Below, piece by piece: positions 1-8,084 of a DNA stretch of 64,000 nucleotides (position 1 is the stretch's first letter; every line of letters starts with the position of its first letter). The notes beneath the pieces were generated by a model, which saw only the letters and a list, made by a program, of their open reading frames with translations, made no database searches and was not told where the DNA came from. This stretch comes from Lewinellaceae bacterium (lineage in GTDB: Bacteria > Bacteroidota > Bacteroidia > Chitinophagales > Saprospiraceae), in the NCBI GenBank assembly GCA_020636215.1, contig JACJYG010000006.1, forward strand, positions 1,240,001 to 1,304,000. Direction: 5' to 3'. Both the position numbers and the translations under genes were made by a program.

Positions 1-34
1 TCTTCTCTGGGGCGCGCTGAAAAAATGATAGCAT

Positions 35-235
35 ATGGAAGGTTTTCTAAACTGGCTCTACTGGTACTGCACCGATTTTTGTATCCATGCCGCCAACCTG
101 TTGGGTATTACCTATGAGGAATTTAACTTTATCCTGTTCCTCTTGATTTTTCCGGGGGTAACGATCATACTTCTGGGGATCAATGCCAGTAAACTGTTGC
201 GGCGCTTGAAACGGCCGTGGGTGGGAGGCGGGTAA
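35..235 (+). CDS. Small membrane protein of unknown function (66 aa)
   Basis: A short ORF starting at an ATG at 35 and ending in TAA at 233-235. The product has an amphipathic aromatic N-terminus (NWLYWYCTDFC) and one strong hydrophobic segment at about residues 31-50 (FILFLLIFPGVTIILLGI), followed by a basic tail (KLLRRLKR), so it reads like a single-pass inner-membrane protein with a cytoplasmic basic end. No family was recognised. It is convergent with modC. The bases before it (TGA at 18-20) could be the end of an upstream gene outside the window. It is called because the composition looks protein-like and no longer gene competes for the region. Confidence 0.5.
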   Translation: MEGFLNWLYWYCTDFCIHAANLLGITYEEFNFILFLLIFPGVTIILLGINASKLLRRLKRPWVGGG

Positions 236-301
236 ATCCTGGGCCGGGAAAAAAAACTGCAATCCAGAAGGCTCCATTCAAGACAATCATTCAACCAGCC
301 C

Positions 302-1171
302 CTACCGCAACAACTCCGACTGGCCGGCGTCGAACCGAATGGTTGTCGTATCGCCGGGCTGCAGATGGCGGGTTTCTTCCGGGAGCGCTTCTATACGCAC
401 CATATTGGCGCCGATCAGCACTTTGACAATGTTTTTGTCGCCCTGGGCTTCAATGTCGAGCACCTCGCCGCTGAGCTGGAAATCACCGTTGTGGCCATTG
501 GACAATAACATAGGTGGGGGCAGGGCCGGTTGACTGATACGGCCGTGGTGCAGGGCGATGATCCGGCTGGATAATTTGAACACCTCCCGTTGGTCGTGGC
601 TGACGAGGATGGTGGTCAACTGATAGGCTTCGTGGACGCGCAGGATGTAGTGCTGCAGCTTGGCCCGCATTCCGGTATCGAGGGCGGAGAGGGGTTCGTC
701 GAGTAACAATATTCGGGGTTGCCGGACCAGAGAACGGGCCAGCGCCACCCGTTGCTGCTGTCCGCCGGAGAGCCTGGCCGGATAGCGTTTTTCCAGCTCT
801 TTCAGTTCCGTGATCTCGATGAGCTCGTCAATGATTTTTCGGTTCTGCCCTTTGCCCAGGGCATATTCCAGGTTTTGCCGAACCGTCATATTGGGAAAGA
901 GGGCATAGTCCTGAAAAACCAGGCCAATATTGCGTTCCTGGGGCCGGAGGGCAATCTTTTTGGCCGTATCCAGCCACACTCTTTCTTCAAACTTTATATA
1001 ACCTTCTTCCGGTTGCGCCAGCCCGGCGATCAGCCGTAACAGGGTGGTTTTTCCACTACCCGATGGGCCGGTTATGGCCAGGAATTCTCCCGGTGCGATC
1101 TCCAATTGCACGGCAAGCTCCATTGGCCCGCTGGCCGCGTGTAATGCCTTTTTTAGTTTGATCTCGATCAT
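302..1171 (-). CDS. modC: Molybdate ABC transporter ATP-binding protein ModC
   Basis: ATPase subunit (289 aa) of the molybdate importer. Walker A is GPSGSGKTTLLR, the ABC signature is LSGGQQQRVALARSL, Walker B is ILLLDEPLSALD, and the H-loop is VSHDQREV. The last 65 residues form a TOBE/MOP-like domain of the kind that binds molybdate in ModC proteins. The ATG at 1171 (MIEIKLKKALH) is preferred over the longer frame starting at 1237 because it gives the usual ModC N-terminus. It lies 105 bp downstream of modB and is the last visible gene of the leftward moaA-moaC-mobA-modB-modC run. No modA is present in the window, so the binding protein must be encoded elsewhere or to the left. Confidence 0.93.
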   Translation of the reverse strand: MIEIKLKKALHAASGPMELAVQLEIAPGEFLAITGPSGSGKTTLLRLIAGLAQPEEGYIKFEERVWLDTAKKIALRPQERNIGLVFQDYALFPNMTVRQNLEYALGKGQNRKIIDELIEITELKELEKRYPARLSGGQQQRVALARSLVRQPRILLLDEPLSALDTGMRAKLQHYILRVHEAYQLTTILVSHDQREVFKLSSRIIALHHGRISQPALPPPMLLSNGHNGDFQLSGEVLDIEAQGDKNIVKVLIGANMVRIEALPEETRHLQPGDTTTIRFDAGQSELLR

Positions 1172-1276
1172 CTGATGGTAGTCATATCGTAATTTGGATG
1201 GTGTGGGCGTTCTTGGGCATCCCCCTGGCTCAACCATTCAACAATATAGCCATTCGACCATATACCCTGCCCATTC

Positions 1277-1951
1277 CTACCCCGCCCTCAGCATCCTTCG
1301 GTTAATAGCATACACCATCGCCAGGATGGAGAAGGCAAACGCGATGAGCACCAGCGCGTACTGGTTGGCCAGGCCGTAGTGGAGTGCTTCCACTTCGTCA
1401 TAAATGGCAATGGAAGCGACCCGAGTCTGGCCCGGGATATTGCCACCGATCATCAGGATGACGCCAAACTCGCCGACGGTGTGGGCGAAAGCCAGAACAA
1501 TACCGGTGAGCAGCGACGGTTTGATGTTGGGCAGCTGTACCCGGAGCAGCGTTTCCATGCGGGACTTCCCCAGTGTATAAGAGGCCTCTACCAGATTGGG
1601 CGGCAGGTTCTCGAAACCGGATTGGACCGGCTGCACCATGAAGGGCAGGCTATAAAAAATGGACCCGACTACCAGGCCGGCGAAGGTGAACACCAGTTTA
1701 AGGCCAAAGGCCTGTTCCAGCCATGCCCCCAACCAGCTGCCTGGGCTGAAAGCCAGCAGCAGGTAAAACCCCAGTACCGTTGGCGGCAATACCAACGGCA
1801 TACTGATGAGCGCCTCCAGTAGCGGTTTGAAGCGGCTGCGGCTGCGTGATATCCCGTAGGCAATTGGAATGCCGATAAGGATGAGCAGTAGGGTCGTCAC
1901 CGCCGCGAGGCGAAAGGTAAGCCAAAGCGTTTGCCAGAATTCCTGGGCCAT
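1277..1951 (-). CDS. modB: Molybdate ABC transporter permease ModB
   Basis: Inner-membrane permease (224 aa) of the molybdate importer. It shows about five hydrophobic segments, the family motif PLVLPPTVLGFYLL near residue 52, and the cytoplasmic EAA loop around EASYTLGKSRMETLLRVQLP that docks on ModC. The GEFGVILMIGGNIPG stretch is typical of ModB. The start codon lies 2 bp after the stop of the MobA-like gene and modC follows, so the molybdate transporter is co-transcribed with cofactor synthesis genes. The usual modA is missing from the expected upstream place. Confidence 0.93.
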   Translation of the reverse strand: MAQEFWQTLWLTFRLAAVTTLLLILIGIPIAYGISRSRSRFKPLLEALISMPLVLPPTVLGFYLLLAFSPGSWLGAWLEQAFGLKLVFTFAGLVVGSIFYSLPFMVQPVQSGFENLPPNLVEASYTLGKSRMETLLRVQLPNIKPSLLTGIVLAFAHTVGEFGVILMIGGNIPGQTRVASIAIYDEVEALHYGLANQYALVLIAFAFSILAMVYAINRRMLRAG

Positions 1952-1953
1952 AG

Positions 1954-3126
1954 TTACGGTAGCTGATTGATCAGCGCTTTTACATCTTCCATCTCTTCGG
2001 GGCTATTGACATTGCGTAAGGCTTGTGGTTTTGTTGCGTTCAGCAGTTCCACGTTGGAGTTGATCAGTACCTTACGGGGACAGGAATAGCCCTGTGTTAG
2101 AAATTGTAGCAGGATGGGGTAGCTTCGGGGTTCCCAAATGGCAATGAGCGGCTCTGGAAACTCGTTGACGGGGCTGTTGAATGCCGTGGCCACCTTGGAA
2201 ATGTTGCGAAAGCCGATCAGTTGCGAAATAGTGTCTGCGTCCAGCAAGGGCAGGTCGCAGGCGATGACCAGCCAGGCAGCATCGGGTTTTTGGCGGAAGG
2301 CGGAGGCTATGGCTCCAAATGGCCCCAGGCCGGTGAAGGTGTCCGGTAGCGGATTCTTGATTTCTTCTACCTGGTCGGGACGGCAGGAAATGAAAGTTTC
2401 GGTGCAGTAAGAGGTCAGCAGTTTGGCCATATAATCCCGCTGGGGCATGCCATAATATTCGATCAGGCCTTTATCTAAACCCATGCGCTGGCTTTGGCCG
2501 CCGGCCAGCACCAGGCCGTAGAGCGGTGGCTTGGCCAGGCTTAGCTCTTTTTCCAGCAGGATGGAAACCCCCGCCACATCCCGGAGTTTCATCTGTGGGA
2601 TATTGCCAAAGCTTTCCAATGCCTCCCGGAGCCAGGGGAACACCTCCTTAATGTCTTCTGCCAAAAGAATGAGGTGGACGTTGGTAAGCCGGGCCAGTTT
2701 GCGCTTTAGCGATTCTTCTTTCTTAGGGTCGATCACCACAATTTGCCGCTCCGCTTCGAAATGGTTGCCGTTGACCAGAACAGCATCCTGCTCGTTGAAA
2801 TACTGCCGGTACTGGTGCGTATCCAGCTTGGCTTCCAGGTCAAAGCGGTGATAGTGTATCTTGTCGGTGTATTCCAGGGTTGCGCCGTGGCCCATGGCGC
2901 TTTTGGGGTTGCGTCTGGAATTGGCCTCCGCATCGGAGCCGGTATGGTCGGCATCCACATAAGCCAGCCGGTATTTGCCACTAAGCCGGTCGATGATGCC
3001 ATAAGCCAATTGCTTGATATCACTACAAGGCGCACCCACAATGGCCCACTCGTTGCGATGAAAGCGGCCATATGCCGGACGCGCCAGAGCGCTATGTTTT
3101 TGATGCTTTTTCTCTTCTGCTGCCAT
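1954..3126 (-). CDS. mobA: MobB-like / MobA fusion protein (molybdenum cofactor guanylyltransferase)
   Basis: A 390-aa two-part protein. The C-terminal half (about residues 195-390) is MobA-like: nucleotide-binding motif LVLAGGQSQRMGLDKGLI, then GLGPFGAIASAF and ACDLPLLDAD. MobA transfers GMP from GTP to Mo-molybdopterin to give the guanine dinucleotide cofactor used by DMSO-reductase-family enzymes such as the FdhF-like protein encoded nearby. The N-terminal half resembles the MobB GTPase fold, but where the P-loop should be it reads GAPCSDIKQL and lacks GKT/S, so GTP hydrolysis by this half is doubtful. The ATG at 3126 is preferred over the TTG at 3135. It starts 10 bp after the moaC stop and ends 2 bp before modB. 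Confidence 0.85.
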   Translation of the reverse strand: MAAEEKKHQKHSALARPAYGRFHRNEWAIVGAPCSDIKQLAYGIIDRLSGKYRLAYVDADHTGSDAEANSRRNPKSAMGHGATLEYTDKIHYHRFDLEAKLDTHQYRQYFNEQDAVLVNGNHFEAERQIVVIDPKKEESLKRKLARLTNVHLILLAEDIKEVFPWLREALESFGNIPQMKLRDVAGVSILLEKELSLAKPPLYGLVLAGGQSQRMGLDKGLIEYYGMPQRDYMAKLLTSYCTETFISCRPDQVEEIKNPLPDTFTGLGPFGAIASAFRQKPDAAWLVIACDLPLLDADTISQLIGFRNISKVATAFNSPVNEFPEPLIAIWEPRSYPILLQFLTQGYSCPRKVLINSNVELLNATKPQALRNVNSPEEMEDVKALINQLP

Positions 3127-3136
3127 AACAATCAAC

Positions 3137-3619
3137 TTATTCTTCCCGAATGAAATCCCTTTTCCCTCCTTTCTTTTCCATCAGTTTCGTTTCCTTGATG
3201 ACAATATCGTGCGAGAATGCTTTACACATATCGTACACTGTGAGGGCGGCGATAGTTGCGCCGGTTAAGGCTTCCATCTCTACACCTGTCTTGCCACTGA
3301 GGCTGGCCGTGCAGTCAATCACTACTTCCCGCTTATCGTTGACATGTATCTCAACCTGACAATTATCCAGCCCAAGCGGGTGGCAAAGCGGGATGAGCTC
3401 CCCTGTTTTTTTGGCGCCCATCACTCCGGCGATAATGGCGGTTTGAAATACCGGCCCTTTTTTGGTGTGGATCTCTTCCCGCTCCAATTGGTCCATGATT
3501 TCTTCCCCCAGCACTACGATGCTTCGCGCCCGTGCCAGTCGCCGGGTCACCGCTTTTTCTCCCACATCCACCATAGATGGGTTGCCAGCTTTATCGAGAT
3601 GTGTGAATGTTTTGCTCAT
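3137..3619 (-). CDS. moaC: Cyclic pyranopterin monophosphate synthase MoaC
   Basis: Converts the MoaA product (3',8-cyclo-7,8-dihydro-GTP) into cyclic pyranopterin monophosphate, the second step of molybdenum cofactor synthesis. The 160-aa length is normal. Family motifs present are MVDVGEK near the N-terminus, AIIAGVMGAKKTGELIPLCHPL (residues 61-82), GVEMEALTGA, and the catalytic YDMCK with D130 and K133 matching the E. coli D128/K131 pair. The start at 3619 is the first ATG after a 9-bp tandem repeat array that ends only 13 bp upstream. It belongs to the leftward moaA-moaC-mobA-modBC run, although 366 bp of repeats separate it from moaA. Confidence 0.95.
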   Translation of the reverse strand: MSKTFTHLDKAGNPSMVDVGEKAVTRRLARARSIVVLGEEIMDQLEREEIHTKKGPVFQTAIIAGVMGAKKTGELIPLCHPLGLDNCQVEIHVNDKREVVIDCTASLSGKTGVEMEALTGATIAALTVYDMCKAFSHDIVIKETKLMEKKGGKRDFIREE

Positions 3620-3632
3620 GCTTATGTTTTTT

Positions 3633-3731
3633 GTCTTGTGGGTCTTGTGGGTCTTGTGGGTCTTGTGGGTCTTGTGGGTCTTGTATGTCTAGTATGTCTT
3701 GTATGTCTAGTATGTCTTGTGGGTCTTATGG
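3633..3731 (+). repeat. 9-bp tandem repeat array upstream of moaC (11 units)
   Basis: Eleven head-to-tail 9-bp units, GTCTTGTGG with variants GTCTTGTAT, GTCTAGTAT and GTCTTATGG, without a break in phase. The same unit family (GTCTKGTRK) recurs at 32806-33105 in inverted orientation and at 60216-60547. The array ends 13 bp before the moaC start codon. Since 9 is a multiple of three it creates spurious open frames with three-residue periods; these are not regarded as genes. Confidence 0.95.
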
Positions 3732-3777
3732 GGCTTTATGTCATTAGGTTGAAAGGCGGGAGTTTTCAAATAACTGT

Positions 3778-3883
3778 GTCAAATCCTCCACCATGATCAG
3801 GGAAGCCTTGATTTTACTGGGGCTTCAGGGAACCCGAACTTTACCCGGCCCCTAGGGACGGGACACAACTCCTGAACACTCCC
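3778..3883 (-). repeat. Dispersed ~107-bp element, copy A
   Basis: On the minus strand this segment matches plus-strand 32644-32750 over its whole length with a few substitutions and indels. Both begin GGGAGTG(T/A)TCAGGAGTT, share GTGTCCCGTCC, and end with CAGTAAAATCA(A/G)GGC then TCCCTGATCATGG(T/C)GGAGG. Partial copies occur at 32401-32480 and 43213-43250. It lies between a 7-bp array and a 9-bp array in the moaA-moaC spacer. No ORF is conserved between the copies. Confidence 0.85.
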
Positions 3884-3890
3884 TGAAAGG

Positions 3891-3981
3891 CCCCATGCCC
3901 TATGCCCCACGCCCTATGCCCTATGCTCTATGCCCTATGCTCTATGCCCTATGCCCTATGCCCTATGCCCTATGCCCCATG
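3891..3981 (+). repeat. 7-bp tandem repeat array between moaA and moaC
   Basis: About 13 units of the heptamer ATGCCCT with variants ATGCTCT, ATGCCCC and ACGCCCT. It abuts the 3' end of moaA (stop at 3986-3988) and would be part of any moaA-moaC transcript. Because 7 is not a multiple of three, all frames are used in turn and the ORFs across it are artefacts. Confidence 0.93.
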
Positions 3982-3985
3982 CTAC

Positions 3986-4987
3986 TCAGCCGCCAATAGT
4001 TGCCATGGACTCAGAGGCGGGTGTCCCAAATTTACGGTTTTTCTCAGCTTCCCAACCATCTTTGGCGCGATTGCCAAGAGCTTGCAGGAAAGTGTCCTGG
4101 ATTTGTTGGTCGGTAGCACCGGCGCGCATAAGGTCGCGGATGTTGAACACGCCGTCGTCGTACAGGCAGGTCTTTAGAACCCCCTTGGGAGTGAGGCGGA
4201 TGCGGTTGCAGGTGCCACAGAAGGTGCGGCTGTAAGCGGCAATAATGCCCACCGTGCCCTGATGGCCAGGAATATGGTAGTTGTAAGAAGTGGAAAAAGG
4301 TGGGTCGGGTATTTTCTCGATATTGGGATATTGCTCCTTCAGATGGGCCAGTATCCGGCGGTGGTTCCACTCCAGTACCGGATAGTTGCTGCCCTCCCCG
4401 TTGAAAGGCATTTCTTCGATAAATCGAACGCTGACCGGGTGATGGCGGGTCAGTTCCACCATGGGGATAAGATCGTCCGTGTTCTGGCCATCCATCACTA
4501 CGGCGTTGATCTTTGTGGGGATTTCGTGCGCCAGTAGCGCTTCAAATGTATCCCAAACCTGGGTAAATACATCGCGGCGGGTAATCTGAAAAAAGCGCTT
4601 CGGATCCAGTGAGTCCAGGCTGAGGTTGATGGTGTGGATGCCCAGGCTTTTTAATTCCGGCACCAAAGCCGCAGTCATAGTTCCGTTGGTCGTAATATTG
4701 ATCTTCTTCAGCCCCTCGACCTTACTGAGCGCCCGCAGAAAATCCATCATATCCCGGCGGACAAAAGGCTCCCCTCCCGTGATGCGCACCTTGTCGATGC
4801 CCATTCCGGCCAGCAGTTGCATCAGCCGCAGCATCTCCTCATAGGAAAGCAGCTCGTCCTTCGGTACGTATTTGATGCCTTCCTCCGGCATGCAGTAAAA
4901 GCAGCGAAGGTTACAGCGGTCCGTCACCGCGAGCCGCACATAGTTGATGGGGCGGCCGTGGTTGTCGTAGAGCTTGTTCTCTCCCAT
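3986..4987 (-). CDS. moaA: GTP 3',8-cyclase MoaA (radical SAM)
   Basis: First enzyme of molybdenum cofactor synthesis, a radical SAM protein that rearranges GTP. The 333-aa protein has the N-terminal [4Fe-4S] motif CNLRCFYC (C25, C29, C32), the SAM-binding ITGGEPFVRRD, a second C-terminal cluster motif FCGTCNRIRLTPKG followed by a third Cys in LKTCLYDDG, and the conserved C-terminal Gly-Gly (ATIGG). All residues needed for activity appear present. A candidate promoter lies at 5004-5011, giving a leader of only about 11 nt, so moaA is probably the first gene of the leftward molybdenum operon. Confidence 0.96.
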   Translation of the reverse strand: MGENKLYDNHGRPINYVRLAVTDRCNLRCFYCMPEEGIKYVPKDELLSYEEMLRLMQLLAGMGIDKVRITGGEPFVRRDMMDFLRALSKVEGLKKINITTNGTMTAALVPELKSLGIHTINLSLDSLDPKRFFQITRRDVFTQVWDTFEALLAHEIPTKINAVVMDGQNTDDLIPMVELTRHHPVSVRFIEEMPFNGEGSNYPVLEWNHRRILAHLKEQYPNIEKIPDPPFSTSYNYHIPGHQGTVGIIAAYSRTFCGTCNRIRLTPKGVLKTCLYDDGVFNIRDLMRAGATDQQIQDTFLQALGNRAKDGWEAEKNRKFGTPASESMATIGG

Positions 4988-5003
4988 GGCAATGTGCTTT
5001 ATT

Positions 5004-5011
5004 CAAAGTTA
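5004..5011 (-). promoter_or_regulatory. Candidate -7 promoter box for moaA
   Basis: The minus strand reads TAACTTTG, matching the Bacteroidetes -7 consensus TAnnTTTG. The inferred start site would be about 11 nt upstream of the moaA ATG. No good -33 TTTG lies at the usual 19-20 bp distance, so the call rests on the -7 box and its position alone. Confidence 0.42.
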
Positions 5012-5227
5012 CGAAGGAATCCTCAAAAAATAAGTTGTCGGTTTTGGTGGTCAGGCGTAGGCCAAATGCCATCAGAATGGCTGAAGGACAAGCCTGATCA
5101 CCGAAATGTAAGCCGGCAACTTGGTTTTTGAACACTGCTAATGTACGGGAATAAACAATAAAAACATGAAAGGGTTTTCATGTAATATGGTCGAGTCATA
5201 GGTCGGTTCACCTGGGCTTTGTTCGGA

Positions 5228-7600
5228 TCAGCCGCCCAGTGAAAGTCCTCCCACTACCCTTACCACCACACTTTTCGACGCCGGCGTCTTACTCCCTTTC
5301 GCATACGCATTGATCGGCACCAGCACGTTGGCTTCCGGGAAGTAGGTGGCGACACAAGTGCGGGGAATATCGTAGGGCACAACGAGAAAATGGCGGGCAA
5401 CTCGTTGTTCGCCTTTGTATTCCCCGATCAGGTCAACTACCTCTTGTGATTTGAAACCTGCCTTGGCCATGTCCTCTGGGTTCATCAACACTACGCGGCG
5501 TTCGTTGTAGACGCCGCGATAGCGGTCGTTCAGGCCGTAGATGGTAGTGTTGAACTGGTCGTGGCTGCGGATGGTCATCATGAGGTATTCGCTTTCGGCG
5601 AGTGGGTTTTTCGGCACCGGGTTGACGGTGAAGATGGCTTTGCCGGAAGGGGTGTTGAATTGCTGTTCGCGGGCGCTGTTGGGCAGGTAGAAGCCCCCCG
5701 GTTCGCGCACCCGCTGGTTGTAGTTTTCAAAACCGGGCACCACCTGCTCAATAGCGTCTCGGATGTGGTCGTAGTTGGCAGCCATGTTCTCCCAATCGAC
5801 CTTGGTGCGGATGCCGAGAGTGGCTTTGGCCAGGCCCGCCACAATGGCCGGTTCGCTGAGCAGATGCCCCGAGGCAGGGGCTAGTACGCCCTGGGAAGAC
5901 TGTATGACCCCCATGGAGTTTTCGGTGCTGACCAGCTGTGGCCCTTCGGCCTGCACGTCTTGTTCGGTGCGGCCCAGGCAGGGCAGGATGAGTGCCTGCT
6001 TTCCGTGTACCAGATGGCTGCGGTTGAGCTTGGTGGATACATGTGCCGTTAGCCGGCAATTGCGCAGTGCCTCAGCCGTGAATTCCGTATCCGGCGTGGC
6101 GGAGAGGAAGTTGCCGCCCATGGCGAAGAATACTTTTGCTTTGCCCTGGTGCATTGCCTTGATGGCGTCTACCGTGGAATAGCCGTGGTGGCGCGGCGGC
6201 TCAAAGCCGAAAGTAGCTTTTAAGCGGTCCAGAAATTCCGGCTGGGGCGCCTCCCAGATGCCCATGGTGCGGTCGCCCTGTACGTTGCTGTGGCCGCGCA
6301 CCGGGCAGGTGCCGGCGCCGGGCTTGCCGATGCTGCCCTTAAGCAGGAGCAGGTTGACGATCTCCTGGATGTTGTCCACACCGTTTTCATGTTGGGTTAA
6401 CCCCATGGCCCAACAGACGATGATCTTGTTTTTGCGGCGAAGCAGTTCTACCGCTTCTTTTACCTTATCGCGGCGGGCGCCGCTGGCCTCCAGCAGGTCG
6501 TTGAAGTCCTGTTGCTTCAAGCCCTGGATGAAGGCTTCGTAGCCCTCTGTTTTTTCGGTAATAAAATCCCAATCGAACACCGCACCCGGTGCTTTCTGTT
6601 CCTCATGCCACAGCAACAGCATGAGCGCTTTTAACAAGGGGACGTCGCCATTGGCTTTTATCTGAAGAAAGATATCGCTCAGCACCGTGCCGCCTTTCAG
6701 TACCTTTCCCGGCCGCTGGGGGTTCACAAATTTCATCAGGCCGGCCTCCGGCAGGGGGTTGATGGAGATGATCTTACCACCGTTCTCCTTGCAACGCTCC
6801 AGGGCGCTCATCATACGGGGGTGGTTGGTGCCGGGATTCTGGCCCATGATGATGATCACCTCCGCTTCGTACAGGTCGGTGAGGGTGACGGAGCCTTTAC
6901 CAATGCCAACGGTTTTCGACAGGGCGTAACCACTGGATTCGTGGCACATATTGGAGCAGTCCGGCAGGTTGTTGGTGCCATATTCGCGAACGAACAACTG
7001 ATAGAGAAATGCTGCTTCGTTACTGGTGCGGCCGGAGGTGTAAAAGACGGCTTCGTCAGGAGTGTCGAGGGCATTCAATTCTTTGGCGATCAACCGAAAA
7101 GCCTCAGGCCAGGAGATGGGTTCGTAGTGGGTGGCGCCTTCGCGTAGCACCATGGGTTCAGACAACCGGCCCTGCTTGCCGATCTCGAAATCGGTCCAGG
7201 CCAACATTTCCTGCACACTGTGTTGTGCGAAAAACTCCAGGCCAATCTTCTTTTTCTGGGCTTCTTCCGAAATTGCTTTGATGCCGTTCTCGCAGTACTC
7301 GGCAAAGCGGGAACGCTCATCATCGGGGTCCGGCCAGGCGCAGCCGGGGCAGTCAAAGCCGCCTTTTTGATTGACGCGGAACATGGTTTTTATAGCTTCA
7401 CCTTTGGCCATATACCGATTGGCATGGCCAAGAGCGGTGAGCACACTGGGAATGCCGGCGGCCTTGTCTTTAGGTTGGCCCAGTTTGAGCCCGGTGAACC
7501 GCTCAGGTGGCTGCGCGCCGGTAGGGCTCGTTACAACCCGGATGTCGTGGTTTTTATCTTCGGTTGGGAGCTTGCCTTCCTGGCTTTGCTGTTCTTTCAT
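5228..7600 (-). CDS. FdhF/YdeP-family molybdopterin oxidoreductase (formate dehydrogenase alpha-like)
   Basis: A 790-aa member of the molybdopterin oxidoreductase superfamily, FdhF/YdeP type. The N-terminus carries GFDCPGCAWPDP, typical of YdeP-like proteins, instead of the classical four-Cys ferredoxin motif. The SNMCHESSGYAL segment aligns with the molybdenum-ligand region of formate dehydrogenase H, with Cys where FdhH has selenocysteine. Further cofactor-binding segments are GQNPGTNHPR, CPVRGHSNVQGDRTMG and, in the C-terminal domain, RSHDQFNTTIYGLNDRYRG. The ATG at 7600 (MKEQQSQ) is preferred to the 51-residue longer frame, which has atypical sequence and covers the presumed promoter. Formate oxidation is plausible from family and from fdhD nearby, but YdeP homologues are also linked to acid resistance and the true substrate is open. 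Confidence 0.85.
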   Translation of the reverse strand: MKEQQSQEGKLPTEDKNHDIRVVTSPTGAQPPERFTGLKLGQPKDKAAGIPSVLTALGHANRYMAKGEAIKTMFRVNQKGGFDCPGCAWPDPDDERSRFAEYCENGIKAISEEAQKKKIGLEFFAQHSVQEMLAWTDFEIGKQGRLSEPMVLREGATHYEPISWPEAFRLIAKELNALDTPDEAVFYTSGRTSNEAAFLYQLFVREYGTNNLPDCSNMCHESSGYALSKTVGIGKGSVTLTDLYEAEVIIIMGQNPGTNHPRMMSALERCKENGGKIISINPLPEAGLMKFVNPQRPGKVLKGGTVLSDIFLQIKANGDVPLLKALMLLLWHEEQKAPGAVFDWDFITEKTEGYEAFIQGLKQQDFNDLLEASGARRDKVKEAVELLRRKNKIIVCWAMGLTQHENGVDNIQEIVNLLLLKGSIGKPGAGTCPVRGHSNVQGDRTMGIWEAPQPEFLDRLKATFGFEPPRHHGYSTVDAIKAMHQGKAKVFFAMGGNFLSATPDTEFTAEALRNCRLTAHVSTKLNRSHLVHGKQALILPCLGRTEQDVQAEGPQLVSTENSMGVIQSSQGVLAPASGHLLSEPAIVAGLAKATLGIRTKVDWENMAANYDHIRDAIEQVVPGFENYNQRVREPGGFYLPNSAREQQFNTPSGKAIFTVNPVPKNPLAESEYLMMTIRSHDQFNTTIYGLNDRYRGVYNERRVVLMNPEDMAKAGFKSQEVVDLIGEYKGEQRVARHFLVVPYDIPRTCVATYFPEANVLVPINAYAKGSKTPASKSVVVRVVGGLSLGG

Positions 7601-7722
7601 CACGTTATCTTCTTGGGTGCTTGTTGGAAGAGGGGAAACCCAGGTTAGGGTATTCCCTTTGAAAATGCTTATACGGCCAAATTGGCAAATGGTTGTGGCC
7701 AGTGTTTCTACTCTATCAAATG

Positions 7723-7730
7723 CAAAGATA
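7723..7730 (-). promoter_or_regulatory. Candidate -7 promoter box for the FdhF/YdeP-like gene
   Basis: The minus strand reads TATCTTTG (TAnnTTTG consensus), about 116 nt upstream of the chosen start at 7600. If used, transcription starts inside the longer reading frame, which favours the shorter protein. No convincing -33 element was seen. Confidence 0.38.
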
Positions 7731-7789
7731 TTCCTAGTGGGATAGAAATGCACGAAAAGTAGGTGGTAAAGTAAACTTTGGGATGGATA

Positions 7790-8083
7790 TTAATGGATCA
7801 GCCAGTCCACATCACTGATCATGCAGACTCCTCCGGCATCGCTCAAAAACACCCGAAGTTTTTCTTTGATTCGGTTGAAATCCTCTTCCGAACAAGCGAC
7901 CACAAAATAAGCGTTGACGAAAGCCTCGCTCAGGCCTTCACCGTCCTGCAAGCCGCGGTCGCCGCTACCCCGTATACCACCCCAGTAAGAATAGCCTTTG
8001 ATGCCGTTGCGTTGAAGAAGGGCGATCAGCCGTTTGGATTCCAACTTTGGGATGATGACCTCTATTTTTTTATAGGCTTGCAT
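7790..8083 (-). CDS. PII-like protein, SbtB type
   Basis: A 97-aa protein with the ferredoxin-like PII fold pattern: beta strand KKIEVIIPK, helix SKRLIALLQRNGIKGYS, a flexible loop GGIRGSGDRGLQDGEG in the T-loop position, and strands AYFVVAC and GGVCMISDVDWL. It follows a SbtA-type bicarbonate transporter gene with a single base between stop and ATG, the arrangement of cyanobacterial sbtA-sbtB, where SbtB binds adenyl nucleotides and modulates SbtA. The C-terminal CGPEGC redox loop of cyanobacterial SbtB is absent. Function is inferred from fold pattern and neighbour. The frame can be read further upstream to 8242 but only inside sbtA, so 8083 is taken as start. Confidence 0.82.
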   Translation of the reverse strand: MQAYKKIEVIIPKLESKRLIALLQRNGIKGYSYWGGIRGSGDRGLQDGEGLSEAFVNAYFVVACSEEDFNRIKEKLRVFLSDAGGVCMISDVDWLIH

Positions 8084-8084
8084 A

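Noticed and set aside
5228..7600. Selenocysteine in the FdhF-like enzyme
   Set aside because: The ligand position reads Cys (NMCHESSG), and no in-frame TGA or SECIS-like hairpin is seen.
7601..7753. 51-residue N-terminal extension of the FdhF/YdeP-like protein
   Set aside because: It covers a candidate promoter box, is not like the family, and the ATG at 7600 gives a normal start.
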